Below, one piece after another: positions 55,854-64,000 of a stretch of 64,000 nucleotides of DNA; within the stretch, counting starts at the first letter, position 1; each line of letters begins with the position of its first letter. The stretch is from Aristaeella lactis (GTDB lineage Bacteria; Bacillota; Clostridia; Christensenellales; Aristaeellaceae): assembly GCF_018118585.1 (NCBI RefSeq), contig NZ_CP069421.1, positions 2,542,001 to 2,606,000 of the forward strand. The letters are read 5' to 3'. The notes under the pieces are model-generated. The model was not told the DNA's origin. It did not search any database and was given only the letters and a program-made list of their open reading frames with translations. A program made the translations under genes and the position numbers.

Positions 55854-56251
55854 GCAGATGCGCACCTCCACGGCATCGTAAATAGCATCCTTTGTCTTTC
55901 CGGCCAAAGGGTGTACAAGACAAATCATCTATCTCAAAGCCGCCTGAAGGGAGAGGCAGCGAACCGTTTCATTGAACAGAAGTGTAACACTGTTTCCCAC
56001 TTTTGTCAAATTTTTGCCACATATTATCCACAGGAGCGACTGATTTTTGCAAGAAAATTCCATGATTTGATAATCAATCCCCACCGGAGGTTTAATTCAG
56101 AATTAAGAATTCAGAATTCAGAATGATCCATTCCCACCGCTGTAATATTTGAATACATACATGAGTCAGTATCATCCTTTGGATCTGTCCGCCAGGAAAA
56201 AGTATCTTTCATTGTGCATTATGCATTATGCATTGTGCATTTTCCAAAACG
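55854..56251. other. AT-rich intergenic region with DnaA box and tandem repeats
   Basis: This stretch, with no convincing gene, has a perfect DnaA box TTATCCACA (56,034-56,042), AATTCAGA-type repeats (about 56,093-56,124) and GCATTATGCATT-type repeats (about 56,209-56,240). Confidence 0.6.
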
Positions 56252-56278
56252 AAAAAGGACCGCCGAAGCGGTCTTTTT
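56252..56278 (-). terminator. Intrinsic terminator of the isomerase gene
   Basis: GACCGC / GCGGTC stem with a TTCG loop on the minus strand, followed by CTTTTTC, 10 bases past the stop. Confidence 0.85.
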
Positions 56279-56287
56279 GTTTGTGGA

Positions 56288-57775
56288 TTAAGCCCAGGGA
56301 TTTTCAGTGGGATAAGGCAGGTTCTTGGGCTGGTTCCAGGCGATATCCTTGACTCCCAGGTACTTGAACACTTCGAACAGGAGCTTGCCGCAGTGAGCGA
56401 ACGCAACAGCGCCGTGATGCGGATAGCGCTTCTGAACCAGCACGTGGCGGTAGAAGCGGCCCATTTCCTTGATGGCAAAGATACCGATGCCGCCGAAGGA
56501 CTGGGTGGCTACGGGCAGCACTTCGCCTTCAGCCAGGTAGGCACGAACATCGCCTTCGCTGTCGCACTGCAGGCGGTAGAAGGTGATGGGGCCGGCAGCG
56601 ATGTCGCCTTCCAGGGTGCCGCGGGTGAAGTCCGGTTCGCTTCCTTCGGGCTCGAGCAGGCGGTGCTGGATCAGCTGATACTTGATCGCGCGGTCAGCGC
56701 ACATCTTGCAGCTGGGGGTATTGCCGCAGTGGAAGCCCATGAAGGTGTCATGCAGCGTGTAGTCGAACTTGCCCTTGATGTCCTTGTCGTAGATGTACTC
56801 CGGAACGCTGTTGTTGATGTCCAGCAGGGTCACGGCATCACCGGTCAGGCAGGCGCCGATGTACTCGCTCAGGCAGCCGTAGATATCCACTTCGCAGGAT
56901 ACGGGCATGCCGCGGGAGGCCAGGCGGCTGTTAACGTAGCAGGGCTCGAAGCCAAACTGGGACGGGAAGGCGGGCCAGCACTTGTCGGCAAAGGCCACAT
57001 ACTTCCGGGCGCCCTTGTGGGCTTCTGCCCAGTCGAGCAGGGTCAGTTCAAACTGGGCCATACGCTCGAGCATATCGTCGTAGTACTTGCCCTCGCCCAT
57101 TTCCTTCTTCATGTCTTCGCAGACAGCAGGAATGCGCTTGTCGCCGGCATGTTCCTTGTAGCTGACCAGCAGGTCCAGCTCGCTGTTTTCTTCGATTTCG
57201 ATGCCCAGCTCATACAGACCCTTGATGGGGGCGTTGCAGGCGAAGAAGTCCTGGGGACGGGGCCCGAAGGTGATGATCTTCAGGTTCTTCAGTCCGACGA
57301 TAACGCGGGCGATCGGGATGAACTCGGCGATCTTGTCGGCCAGTTCTTCAGCGTTGCCCACGGGATATTCCGGGATATAGCCCTTCAGGTGGCGCATACC
57401 CAGGTTATAGGAGCAGTTCAGCATACCGCAGTACGCGTCGCCGCGGCCGTTGATCATGTCTCCGTCGCCTTCAGCGGCAGCCACGAACATCACGGGGCCG
57501 TCGAAGTAACGGGCGATCAGGGTTTCAGGGGTTTCAGGGCCGAAGTTGCCCAGGAACACACAGGCGGCGTTGCAGCCGGCGGCGTTGAGCTCTTCCACAG
57601 CCTTGAGCATGTCTTTTTCATTCTCAACGGTGGTTTTGATCTCAACGAAATCCAGTTTCTTCTGGCCGCACTTTTCAGCGATGGCGGCACGGCGCTTTTC
57701 GCTCAGCGCGATGGGGAAACAGTCGCGGCTGACGGCGACGAGTCCCAGCTTGATGACGGGGATGTTTTCCATCAT
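56288..57775 (-). CDS. L-fucose/L-arabinose isomerase-fold protein
   Basis: This 495-residue protein matches the L-fucose isomerase-like group: an N-terminal Rossmann-like region (VIKLGLVAVSRDCFP, CVFLGNFGPETP), CEVDIYGCLSEYIGA, LLDINNS and FHCGNTPSCKM in the metal-dependent C-terminal part. It likely interconverts an aldose and ketose, but the sugar is not predictable. The ATG-ATG start follows GGAGGT by eight bases; I use the first. It stands alone with its own promoter and terminator and no sugar operon nearby. Confidence 0.82.
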   Translation of the reverse strand: MMENIPVIKLGLVAVSRDCFPIALSEKRRAAIAEKCGQKKLDFVEIKTTVENEKDMLKAVEELNAAGCNAACVFLGNFGPETPETLIARYFDGPVMFVAAAEGDGDMINGRGDAYCGMLNCSYNLGMRHLKGYIPEYPVGNAEELADKIAEFIPIARVIVGLKNLKIITFGPRPQDFFACNAPIKGLYELGIEIEENSELDLLVSYKEHAGDKRIPAVCEDMKKEMGEGKYYDDMLERMAQFELTLLDWAEAHKGARKYVAFADKCWPAFPSQFGFEPCYVNSRLASRGMPVSCEVDIYGCLSEYIGACLTGDAVTLLDINNSVPEYIYDKDIKGKFDYTLHDTFMGFHCGNTPSCKMCADRAIKYQLIQHRLLEPEGSEPDFTRGTLEGDIAAGPITFYRLQCDSEGDVRAYLAEGEVLPVATQSFGGIGIFAIKEMGRFYRHVLVQKRYPHHGAVAFAHCGKLLFEVFKYLGVKDIAWNQPKNLPYPTENPWA

Positions 57776-57833
57776 GGGTATAGACCTCCTCCATAAAATA
57801 TCCATAATTATATACGGACTTACCGTAGTTTAC

Positions 57834-57862
57834 AGCATATCATTCTGATTCCTGTAAGTCAA
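57834..57862 (-). promoter_or_regulatory. Promoter of the isomerase gene
   Basis: TTGACT (57,857-57,862) and TATGCT (57,834-57,839) on the minus strand are 17 bases apart, about 55 bases before the start codon. Confidence 0.75.
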
Positions 57863-57973
57863 GGAATTTGAGCTTTTTTCAACGATTCGCGCCCATTTTG
57901 CACAAAAGCCGGAAGAGATTGAAAAAACAGGGCTGATCCGGAGCCGAAAAACCCGGAGCAGAACAAAAAACTG

Positions 57974-58002
57974 TTGCAAAACAAGGGAAAAACAGGTACA
58001 AT
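57974..58002 (+). promoter_or_regulatory. gap promoter
   Basis: TTGCAA (57,974-57,979) and TACAAT (57,997-58,002) are separated by 17 bases, about 50 bases before the ATG. The AGAGGAGGG site precedes the start. Confidence 0.75.
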
Positions 58003-58055
58003 ACCATGCGGACCTTATAAATGCGAAAGCGACTATTTAGAGGAGGGTTTTTTCC

Positions 58056-59087
58056 ATGGCAGTTAAAGTTGCGATTAATGGCTTTGGCCGTATCGGCCGT
58101 CTTGCGTTCCGTCAGATGTTCGGCGCTCCTGGTTATGATGTCGTTGCGATCAACGACCTGACCAGCCCCGCGATGCTGGCTCACCTGCTGAAGTATGACA
58201 CCGCTCAGAAGGGCTACTGCGGCGTGATCGGTGAGAACAAGCACACCGTCGAAGCGACCGAGAACTCCATCATCGTTGACGGCAAAGAGATCACCATCTA
58301 TGCCATCAAGGACGCTAAAGAGTGCCCCTGGGGCGAACTGGGCGTAGACGTCGTGCTCGAGTGCACCGGTTTCTACACCTCCAAGGAAAAGGCTTCTGCT
58401 CATATCGAAGCGGGCGCCAAGAAGGTTGTTATCTCCGCTCCTGCCGGTAACGACCTGCCCACCATCGTTTACAACGTAAACCACAAGACCCTGAAGCCCG
58501 AAGACACGGTCATCTCCGCTGCCAGCTGCACCACCAACTGCCTGGCTCCCATGACCAAGGCTCTGAACGATACCTTCCCGATCCAGGCTGGTATCATGAC
58601 CACCGTACACGCTTACACCGGCGACCAGATGATCCTGGATGGCCCGCAGCGCAAGGGTGACGTGCAGCGTGCCCGTGCCGGCGCCGCCAACATCGTGCCC
58701 AACAGCACCGGTGCTGCCAAGGCTATCGGCCTGGTTATCCCCGAACTGAACGGCAAGCTGATCGGCTCCGCCCAGCGTGTGCCCGTGCCCACCGGTTCCA
58801 CCACCATCCTGGTGGCCGTTGTTAAGGGCAAGGATGTGACCAAGGAAGCTATCAACGCCGCTATGAAGGCTCAGACTTCCGAATCCTTCGGCTACACCAC
58901 CGAGAAACTCGTTTCCTCCGATATCATCGGCATGACCTATGGCTCCCTGTTCGATGCCAACCAGACCATGGTCAACCAGATCGACGAAGACACCTATCAG
59001 GTGCAGGTCGTGTCCTGGTACGACAATGAGAACAGCTACACCAGCCAGATGGTCCGCACCATCAAGTACTTCGCTGAACTGAAGTGA
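58056..59087 (+). CDS. gap: Glyceraldehyde-3-phosphate dehydrogenase, type I
   Basis: This 343-residue glycolytic enzyme has the NAD motif [15 protein letters not shown] (8-22), the active site [12 protein letters not shown] with catalytic Cys, and [11 protein letters not shown]. Length is typical. Its third positions are strongly C/G with few codons used, consistent with high expression. It stands alone: pgk and tpi are not adjacent. Confidence 0.97.
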   Translation: MAVKVAINGFGRIGRLAFRQMFGAPGYDVVAINDLTSPAMLAHLLKYDTAQKGYCGVIGENKHTVEATENSIIVDGKEITIYAIKDAKECPWGELGVDVVLECTGFYTSKEKASAHIEAGAKKVVISAPAGNDLPTIVYNVNHKTLKPEDTVISAASCTTNCLAPMTKALNDTFPIQAGIMTTVHAYTGDQMILDGPQRKGDVQRARAGAANIVPNSTGAAKAIGLVIPELNGKLIGSAQRVPVPTGSTTILVAVVKGKDVTKEAINAAMKAQTSESFGYTTEKLVSSDIIGMTYGSLFDANQTMVNQIDEDTYQVQVVSWYDNENSYTSQMVRTIKYFAELK

Positions 59088-59096
59088 CACGTCAGT

Positions 59097-59123
59097 GTCA
59101 TCCCGAGCGCAGTCGAGGGATCT
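59097..59123. repeat. Dispersed imperfect palindrome, copy 2
   Basis: Inverted copy of the element at 37,634-37,660, with one base difference, just after the gap stop codon. Confidence 0.75.
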
Positions 59124-59206
59124 CTTGATACAGGCGTAAGCCTGATCTGAAAAGAATCCTTTGGTTGAACCCGGAACGACAAGCAAAGTACAAGTTGCGA
59201 AAATCA

Positions 59207-59242
59207 TGCCCGCTGTCGGAGAACCGACGGCGGGCAGTTTTT
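59207..59242 (+). terminator. gap terminator
   Basis: TGCCCGCTGTCGG / CCGACGGCGGGCA stem (one mismatch) with a four-base loop is followed by GTTTTT. Confidence 0.85.
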
Positions 59243-59302
59243 ATGCCATCCTTCGGGTCAGGGAAACGAAAAACCATAAACTGACTGCAAGGAGACATAT
59301 AT

Positions 59303-61186
59303 ATGGAAAATATTCAGACCAAGGATCATATTAAGCCCCGGAAGGGCCGGGGCAGACTGATCTGGCGGTTTTTAAAGGGCAGCAAAGCCTTATTCATTCT
59401 TTGTATGACCTGCTCAGCGCTGGTTTCGCTGGGCGAGATGATCGTTCCCCAGATAATCCGTATCACAATTGACAATATCATAGGCGGAGCATCAACGGAA
59501 AACCTGGCCCCTGTGGTGCAGAACATGATCACTTCCCTGGGCGGCGCGGAAGCGCTGCGCGGCCGGATGTGGATCATGGCGCTGGCTGTGCTTGTTGTGG
59601 CGGGGATCTGCGCCGTGGCCCGGTATTTATTCCGCGTTTCCGATGTGAAAGCCAGTGAGAGGCTGGTCAAAAACATGCGGGATACCCTTTTTGGCCACAT
59701 TGAGCGGCTCCCCTTCCAGTGGCATATGAGCAACCACACCGGGGATATCATCCAGCGGTGTACCAGTGATATTGAAACAACCCGGAATTTCATTTCCGAG
59801 CAGATGACAAACCTCATCCGAATCGGAATCCTGCTGGTCATGAGCATGAGCTTCATGTTTTCCATGAACAGCTCCCTGACGCTGATCGCCATGGCTCCCC
59901 TGCCGGTGATCATCTGGTATTCCCTGTTTTTCCACCGGAAGTTCCGCAAAGGATTTGAGGAATGTGATGAAAACGAGGGAAAGCTCTCCGCCATGGCCCA
60001 GGAAAACCTGACCGGCGTGCGGGTGGTGCGGGCCTTCGGCCGGGAACGCTATGAGCGGGACCGGTTTGAAAAGCATAATGAGTATTACACCTCCCTGTGG
60101 GTGAAGCTGGGCCGGCTGATGAGCTTCTTCTGGTCCTCTTCCGATATCCTTTCCGGCATCCAGATCATGCTGGTTGTGATTTTCGGTGTGCTTTTCTGCC
60201 TGCGGGGCAGCATGACCAGCGGCGAGTATATCGCCTTTATCAGCTATAATGGCATGCTGGTCTGGCCGGTACGCCAGCTGGGCCGGATGCTGAGCGAGAT
60301 GTCCAAGGCCGGCGTCGGTATTGACCGTATCGGCTATATCATGGACGCGGAGGAAGAGAAAGATCCGGAAGGCGCGCTGACGCCGCCGATGGACGGGGAT
60401 ATCTGCTTCGATCATGTGACCTTTGCTTACGAAGGAAGCAAGGAAATGCTGCATGACGTGAACTTTACCATCCCGGCAGGAACAACGCTGGGAATCCTCG
60501 GTGGTACCGGCTCCGGAAAGAGCACGCTGATGTACCTGCTGGACCGGCTGTATCCCCTGCCCGCTGACTGCGGAAAGATCACCATCGGCGGCACGGATAT
60601 CTCAAAGATCGCGCTGGAACACCTGCGCGGTAATATTGGCATCGTTCTGCAGGAACCCTATCTGTTCTCCCGTACCCTGCGGGACAACCTGGGGATTGCT
60701 GTCCGTGATCTCGGGGACAAGGAGCTGGAAGCGGCGGTTCAGGCGGCGTGCCTGGATGAAACCATCCAGTCTTTCACCAAGGGATATGACACCTTTGTGG
60801 GTGAGCGGGGCGTAACCCTGTCCGGCGGCCAGAAGCAGCGGGCGGCGATTGCCCGGATGCTGACCCGGCCCACGCCCATTATGATCTTTGACGACTCCCT
60901 TTCCGCCGTGGATACGGAGACGGACGCGAAGATCCGCACGGCGCTGGAGAAGCGCTTTGGTTCAGCAACGATTATCCTGATCTCCCACCGGATCACGACC
61001 CTTTCCAAGGCGGACCAGGTCCTGGTCCTGGATCACGGAAAGGTCAGCCAGCTGGGTACTCCGGAAGAACTGTCCGGGCAGGACGGCCTGTACCGCCGGA
61101 TCATGGAGATACAGGGATACTCCGCTGAACCGGAAACAAAAGAAAAAGAATCTGCAGCTGATCTGAAGGAGGTGACTGCGGAATGA
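59303..61186 (+). CDS. Heterodimeric ABC exporter, subunit with Asp in Walker B
   Basis: This 627-residue half-transporter has six transmembrane helices and a nucleotide-binding domain: Walker A GGTGSGKST, signature LSGGQKQRAAIARML, Walker B IMIFDDSLSAVD and H-loop SHRITTL. The Walker B carries Asp where the catalytic Glu should be, marking the degenerate site. It overlaps the next gene by four bases. The pair resembles BmrCD or TM287/288 multidrug exporters; the substrate is unknown. Confidence 0.92.
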   Translation: MENIQTKDHIKPRKGRGRLIWRFLKGSKALFILCMTCSALVSLGEMIVPQIIRITIDNIIGGASTENLAPVVQNMITSLGGAEALRGRMWIMALAVLVVAGICAVARYLFRVSDVKASERLVKNMRDTLFGHIERLPFQWHMSNHTGDIIQRCTSDIETTRNFISEQMTNLIRIGILLVMSMSFMFSMNSSLTLIAMAPLPVIIWYSLFFHRKFRKGFEECDENEGKLSAMAQENLTGVRVVRAFGRERYERDRFEKHNEYYTSLWVKLGRLMSFFWSSSDILSGIQIMLVVIFGVLFCLRGSMTSGEYIAFISYNGMLVWPVRQLGRMLSEMSKAGVGIDRIGYIMDAEEEKDPEGALTPPMDGDICFDHVTFAYEGSKEMLHDVNFTIPAGTTLGILGGTGSGKSTLMYLLDRLYPLPADCGKITIGGTDISKIALEHLRGNIGIVLQEPYLFSRTLRDNLGIAVRDLGDKELEAAVQAACLDETIQSFTKGYDTFVGERGVTLSGGQKQRAAIARMLTRPTPIMIFDDSLSAVDTETDAKIRTALEKRFGSATIILISHRITTLSKADQVLVLDHGKVSQLGTPEELSGQDGLYRRIMEIQGYSAEPETKEKESAADLKEVTAE

Positions 61187-63006
61187 CGCAGATGACAGAC
61201 AGCATCAAAAAGGACGCGGTGTCCCTGCCGTTTTTCGGCATTCCGCGGATCCTTCCCTATGTGAAGAAATACAGAAAAACCCTGCTGGTTATGCTGATCG
61301 GCGGCCTGATCGGCACCGGTATGGATATCGGCCTGCCCCTTTTCCAGCGTTATGCCCTGGATCACTTTATTGCCCTTGGTACGCTGGATACCCTGCCGCT
61401 TTTCATTGTGATCTATGTGGCGGCAATCATCCTTGCCGGCGTAGCGACGTTTTTTGCCTGCAGGGGCGCCATGACAACGGAGGTCTCTGTCAACCGGGAC
61501 CTGCGGGCAGCGGCTTTCAGCCACCTGCAGACCCTGTCCTTTTCCTATTTCAACCAGAACAGCGTAGGGTGGATCCATTCCCGTGTCATGTCTGACACTT
61601 CCCGTATTGGCGGCCTCGTATCCTGGACCTTTATGGACAGTGTATGGCATACGAGCTACGTGATCGGTGCCGCGGTGGTCATGCTGGTGATCAATGCCAG
61701 GCTGGCCCTTATGGTACTGGTGATCCTGCCCCTGATCTTCGTGCTTTACTCCCTGTTCCAGAAGAAACTGATCCATGCCAACCGGCAGATCCGGGAGCTG
61801 AATTCAAGGATCACGGGAGACTTTAACGAGGCGATCACCGGGGCGAAGACGATCAAGACCCTGACGATTGAGGAACGCATGGAAAAGGACTTCGTGGGAG
61901 ACACGGAGGAATACCGCAGCACTTCGGTACGGGCGGCCCGCCTGCGCGGCGCTTTCGCCGTGACCATGCACCTGGCTTCCTCCATGGCCCTGGCTATTGT
62001 TCTGTGGAAGGGCGGCGTGATCGCCGCTTCGGAGGTGGGTACTTTCTCCATGTTCATGTCTTATGCACAGGGCATGATGGAGCCTGTCCGCTGGATCGTG
62101 GACGCGATCTCGGACGTGATCACCACCCAGGTGAACATCGAGCGCCTCACAAGGCTGCTCGGAACAAAATCCGACGTGACAGATACGCCGGAAGTGATTG
62201 AAAAATACGGTGATTCCTTCTCTCCGAAGAAGGAAAACTGGGAACCCATCCGCGGGGATATTGAGTTTGAGGACGTCACCTTCCGGTATCCGGACGGAGA
62301 CGAGAACGTGCTGGAGCACTTCAGCCTGAAGATCCCCTTTGGAAGCAATATTGCCATTGTAGGTGAAACCGGCGCCGGCAAAAGCACCCTGGTAAACCTG
62401 GTCTGCCGCTTCTTTGAGCCCACGGAGGGCAAAGTACTGATCGACGGACGGGATGCCAGGGAAAGGAGCCAGCTCTGGCTCCACAGCGCCATCGGCTATG
62501 TACTGCAGACGCCGCACCTGTTCTCCGGAACGATCCGGGAGAACCTGCTGTACGGCAACCCGAACGCATCGGAAGAAGACATCGAACGGGCTCTGAAGCT
62601 GGTCTCCGCCGACAAGGTGGTAGCCAAAATGGAAAAGGGTATCGATACAGACGTTGGTGAGGGCGGTGACCTGCTTTCCACCGGTGAGAAACAGCTGATC
62701 TCCTTCGCCCGGGCTATCCTGGCGGATCCCCGCATCCTGGTTCTGGACGAGGCGACCGCTTCCGTGGACACCCTGACTGAACAGCAGATCCAGTCCGCTA
62801 TCGATGAGGTAATCAAGGGGAGAACATCCCTGGTGATCGCCCACCGGCTGTCCACTGTAAAGAATGCCGACCTGATCCTGGTGGTCCGGGACGGCAAGAT
62901 CGTGGAGCAGGGCACCCATCAGGACCTGCTTGCCGCCAAAGGCGCGTACTACAGACTTTATACCAGGCAGTACGAGGACGAGGTGACAAACAGCATACTG
63001 CAATAA
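61183..63006 (+). CDS. Heterodimeric ABC exporter, subunit with canonical catalytic Glu
   Basis: This 607-residue half-transporter has Walker A GETGAGKST, Walker B ILVLDEATASVD with the catalytic Glu and H-loop IAHRLSTV. Its signature reads LSTGEKQL rather than LSGGQ. With the preceding subunit it forms one working ATP site (this Walker A/B with the partner LSGGQ) and one degenerate site. The start ATGA overlaps the upstream stop. Confidence 0.92.
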   Translation: MTQMTDSIKKDAVSLPFFGIPRILPYVKKYRKTLLVMLIGGLIGTGMDIGLPLFQRYALDHFIALGTLDTLPLFIVIYVAAIILAGVATFFACRGAMTTEVSVNRDLRAAAFSHLQTLSFSYFNQNSVGWIHSRVMSDTSRIGGLVSWTFMDSVWHTSYVIGAAVVMLVINARLALMVLVILPLIFVLYSLFQKKLIHANRQIRELNSRITGDFNEAITGAKTIKTLTIEERMEKDFVGDTEEYRSTSVRAARLRGAFAVTMHLASSMALAIVLWKGGVIAASEVGTFSMFMSYAQGMMEPVRWIVDAISDVITTQVNIERLTRLLGTKSDVTDTPEVIEKYGDSFSPKKENWEPIRGDIEFEDVTFRYPDGDENVLEHFSLKIPFGSNIAIVGETGAGKSTLVNLVCRFFEPTEGKVLIDGRDARERSQLWLHSAIGYVLQTPHLFSGTIRENLLYGNPNASEEDIERALKLVSADKVVAKMEKGIDTDVGEGGDLLSTGEKQLISFARAILADPRILVLDEATASVDTLTEQQIQSAIDEVIKGRTSLVIAHRLSTVKNADLILVVRDGKIVEQGTHQDLLAAKGAYYRLYTRQYEDEVTNSILQ

Positions 63007-63034
63007 AATAAGGCCGAAAGGCCTTATTTTATTG
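63001..63034 (+). terminator. Intrinsic terminator of the ABC exporter genes
   Basis: A perfect stem (AAAATAAGGCC / GGCCTTATTTT, extended outward to CAAT/ATTG) with a GAAA loop starts at the stop codon of the second subunit. Confidence 0.85.
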
Positions 63035-63175
63035 CAATTCATGATTCATAATTCACAATTCATAATTATGGATACTGCGCGAATAATAAAAGCAGCGTTT
63101 CATATCGAATCGCTGCCTTATGTGTGGGTGAAACAAAATCATTATGAATTATGAATTGTGAATTATGAATTAGTT
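63035..63175. repeat. AT-rich repeats flanking a terminator
   Basis: AATTCATAATTC-type repeats (63,036-63,068) and ATTATGAATT-type repeats (63,140-63,173) lie either side of the PIN-gene terminator. Confidence 0.7.
63081..63116 (-). terminator. Terminator of the PIN/TRAM gene
   Basis: On the minus strand GCAGCG / CGCTGC with a 13-base loop is followed by TTTTATTATT. Confidence 0.7.
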
Positions 63176-64000
63176 TTTCAGGCGGGCAAAGATCATGCGG
63201 CCGGCTGAGGTCTGCAGGACGCTGGTGACCAGGATGTCAGACTCTTCACCGACAAGGGATTTCGCGTTTTCCACAACGATCATGGTACCGTCATCCAGGT
63301 ACGCGACGCCCTGGCCGGCTTCCTTGCCTTCCCTGGTCAGGCGGACCCGCATTTCCATGCCCTGGACCACTGCCGGGCGGAAGGCTTCCGCCAGTTCGTT
63401 CACGTTCAGGCTTTTCACACCGCTGACAGCAGCGGCCTTCTGCAGGTTATAATCCACTGTAATCACGGTACCGCCGCAGTCCCGGGCCTGCCGAAGCAGC
63501 TTGACGTCCACATCCTGGATGTCTTCAATGTCGGCGGGATCGATCACCAGCTGTTTCAGGCTGTCCCGCATTTCCCGCAGGATTTCCAGTCCGCGCCTGC
63601 CCCGCTCACGCCGGGTATCATCGGAGGAATCGGCCACGTGCTGAAGCTCATCCACCACAAACTGGGGAATCACAAACTCTCCTTCGATAAAACCGGTTTT
63701 CGCGATCTCCAGGATCCGTCCGTCGATGATCGCGCTGGTGTCGATATATTTCCGGGAAGCATAGCCGTGTTTCCGGATCTTGCTCTTTTCCCGGGCACCG
63801 GACAGCCGCGTGATCATGGTGATGAATTCACGGCTCCGGCGTTTTCCGATGTTATATCCCAAAGCACCGAGGGTCAGGTACAGGATTGCGGTCAGGGCTG
63901 CGCCTGCGACGCCGTCACCGAGGAAGGAGACCATCTGCCGCAGCAGGGCCGCGACGATGAGCCCCAGGATCAGGCCGACAACCGCGCCGATCAGCTGGTT
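63170..64000 (-). CDS. PIN and TRAM domain membrane protein (YacL-like), 3' part
   Basis: At least 276 residues are visible and the frame is open to the window edge, so the N-terminus is missing. Two hydrophobic helices come first (the visible part begins NQLIGAVVGLILGLIVAALL). A PIN ribonuclease-like domain with acidic residues in YIDTSAIIDGRI, VVDELQ, VDVKLL and TVDYNLQ follows, and then a TRAM domain at the C-terminus. This is the domain order of Bacillus YacL, whose role is unclear. Confidence 0.88.
   Translation of the reverse strand, partial: NQLIGAVVGLILGLIVAALLRQMVSFLGDGVAGAALTAILYLTLGALGYNIGKRRSREFITMITRLSGAREKSKIRKHGYASRKYIDTSAIIDGRILEIAKTGFIEGEFVIPQFVVDELQHVADSSDDTRRERGRRGLEILREMRDSLKQLVIDPADIEDIQDVDVKLLRQARDCGGTVITVDYNLQKAAAVSGVKSLNVNELAEAFRPAVVQGMEMRVRLTREGKEAGQGVAYLDDGTMIVVENAKSLVGEESDILVTSVLQTSAGRMIFARLKN

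Overview
The window looks like a chromosomal segment of a moderately GC-rich (by eye, about 55-58% G+C) anaerobic member of the Bacillota, class Clostridia. The signs are strong AGGAGG-type ribosome binding sites, frequent GTG and TTG starts, sigma-A promoters with 17-18 base spacers, SpoIIIE/FtsK, rubrerythrin, heterodimeric ABC exporters, a PyrD/PyrK (class 1B) dihydroorotate dehydrogenase and a PurF variant of a kind I recall from gut clostridia. A gut or rumen lineage such as the Christensenellales is my guess only; the complete 16S gene at about 24,625-26,171 would settle it.

Layout. 1-2.4 kb: minus-strand purine genes purE, a purF-like gene and the start of purM, read from a clear promoter upstream of purE. 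2.45-11.7 kb: a minus-strand pyrimidine operon pyrC-carB-pyrK-pyrD-pyrF-pyrE-pyrB-pyrI. It has a transcription-attenuator-like leader in front of pyrC, a terminator after pyrI, and no carA. 11.7-20.1 kb: a lipase-like DUF2974 protein, FtsK/SpoIIIE, a secreted protein, a membrane-anchored orphan, rubrerythrin, an HD-domain protein and a DUF2804 protein. 20.2-26.3 kb: a complete minus-strand rRNA operon (16S, tRNA-Ala, tRNA-Ile, 23S, 5S, tRNA-Asn). Next to its 3' end lies a roughly 0.6 kb array of structured repeats. 26.5-37.5 kb: a plus-strand run of mostly single-gene housekeeping and accessory functions: RlmCD-type rRNA methyltransferase, DUF952, a compact promoter/small-ORF/terminator unit, phosphatases, Nudix, a PTS-IIC-like permease, tautomerase, a secreted FMN/FAD flavoprotein and DUF1015. 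37.7-43.4 kb: an XRE/S24 regulator and a branched-chain amino acid (Liv) ABC operon. 43.5-48.5 kb: a small FakA-like protein, polA, rimO and pgsA. 48.5-54.7 kb: dnaN, recF and addA, with DnaA-box-like sites and a perfect parS palindrome. 54.9-64 kb: a metallo-beta-lactamase-fold protein, an L-fucose-isomerase-fold enzyme, gap, a heterodimeric ABC exporter pair and a PIN/TRAM protein cut by the window end.

Replication context. dnaN-recF, a canonical parS site, four near-consensus DnaA boxes just upstream of dnaN and further perfect DnaA boxes at 54.8-56.0 kb suggest the replication origin is in or near 48.5-56 kb. No dnaA gene is present in the window. Many flanking genes fit this: rrn, pyr, pur and liv read leftward, and gap and the ABC genes read rightward. 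The 26.5-37.5 kb block does not fit.

The most unusual feature is the repeat family at 20.24-20.79 kb, with one more copy between purF and purM. It has a conserved core hairpin plus small hairpins that keep their loops (CAGTG or GAA) while both stem arms change together. The array lies between direct copies of the tRNA-Asn 3' end plus terminator, and is bounded by 17-base inverted repeats. This looks like a structured, possibly mobile, undescribed element.
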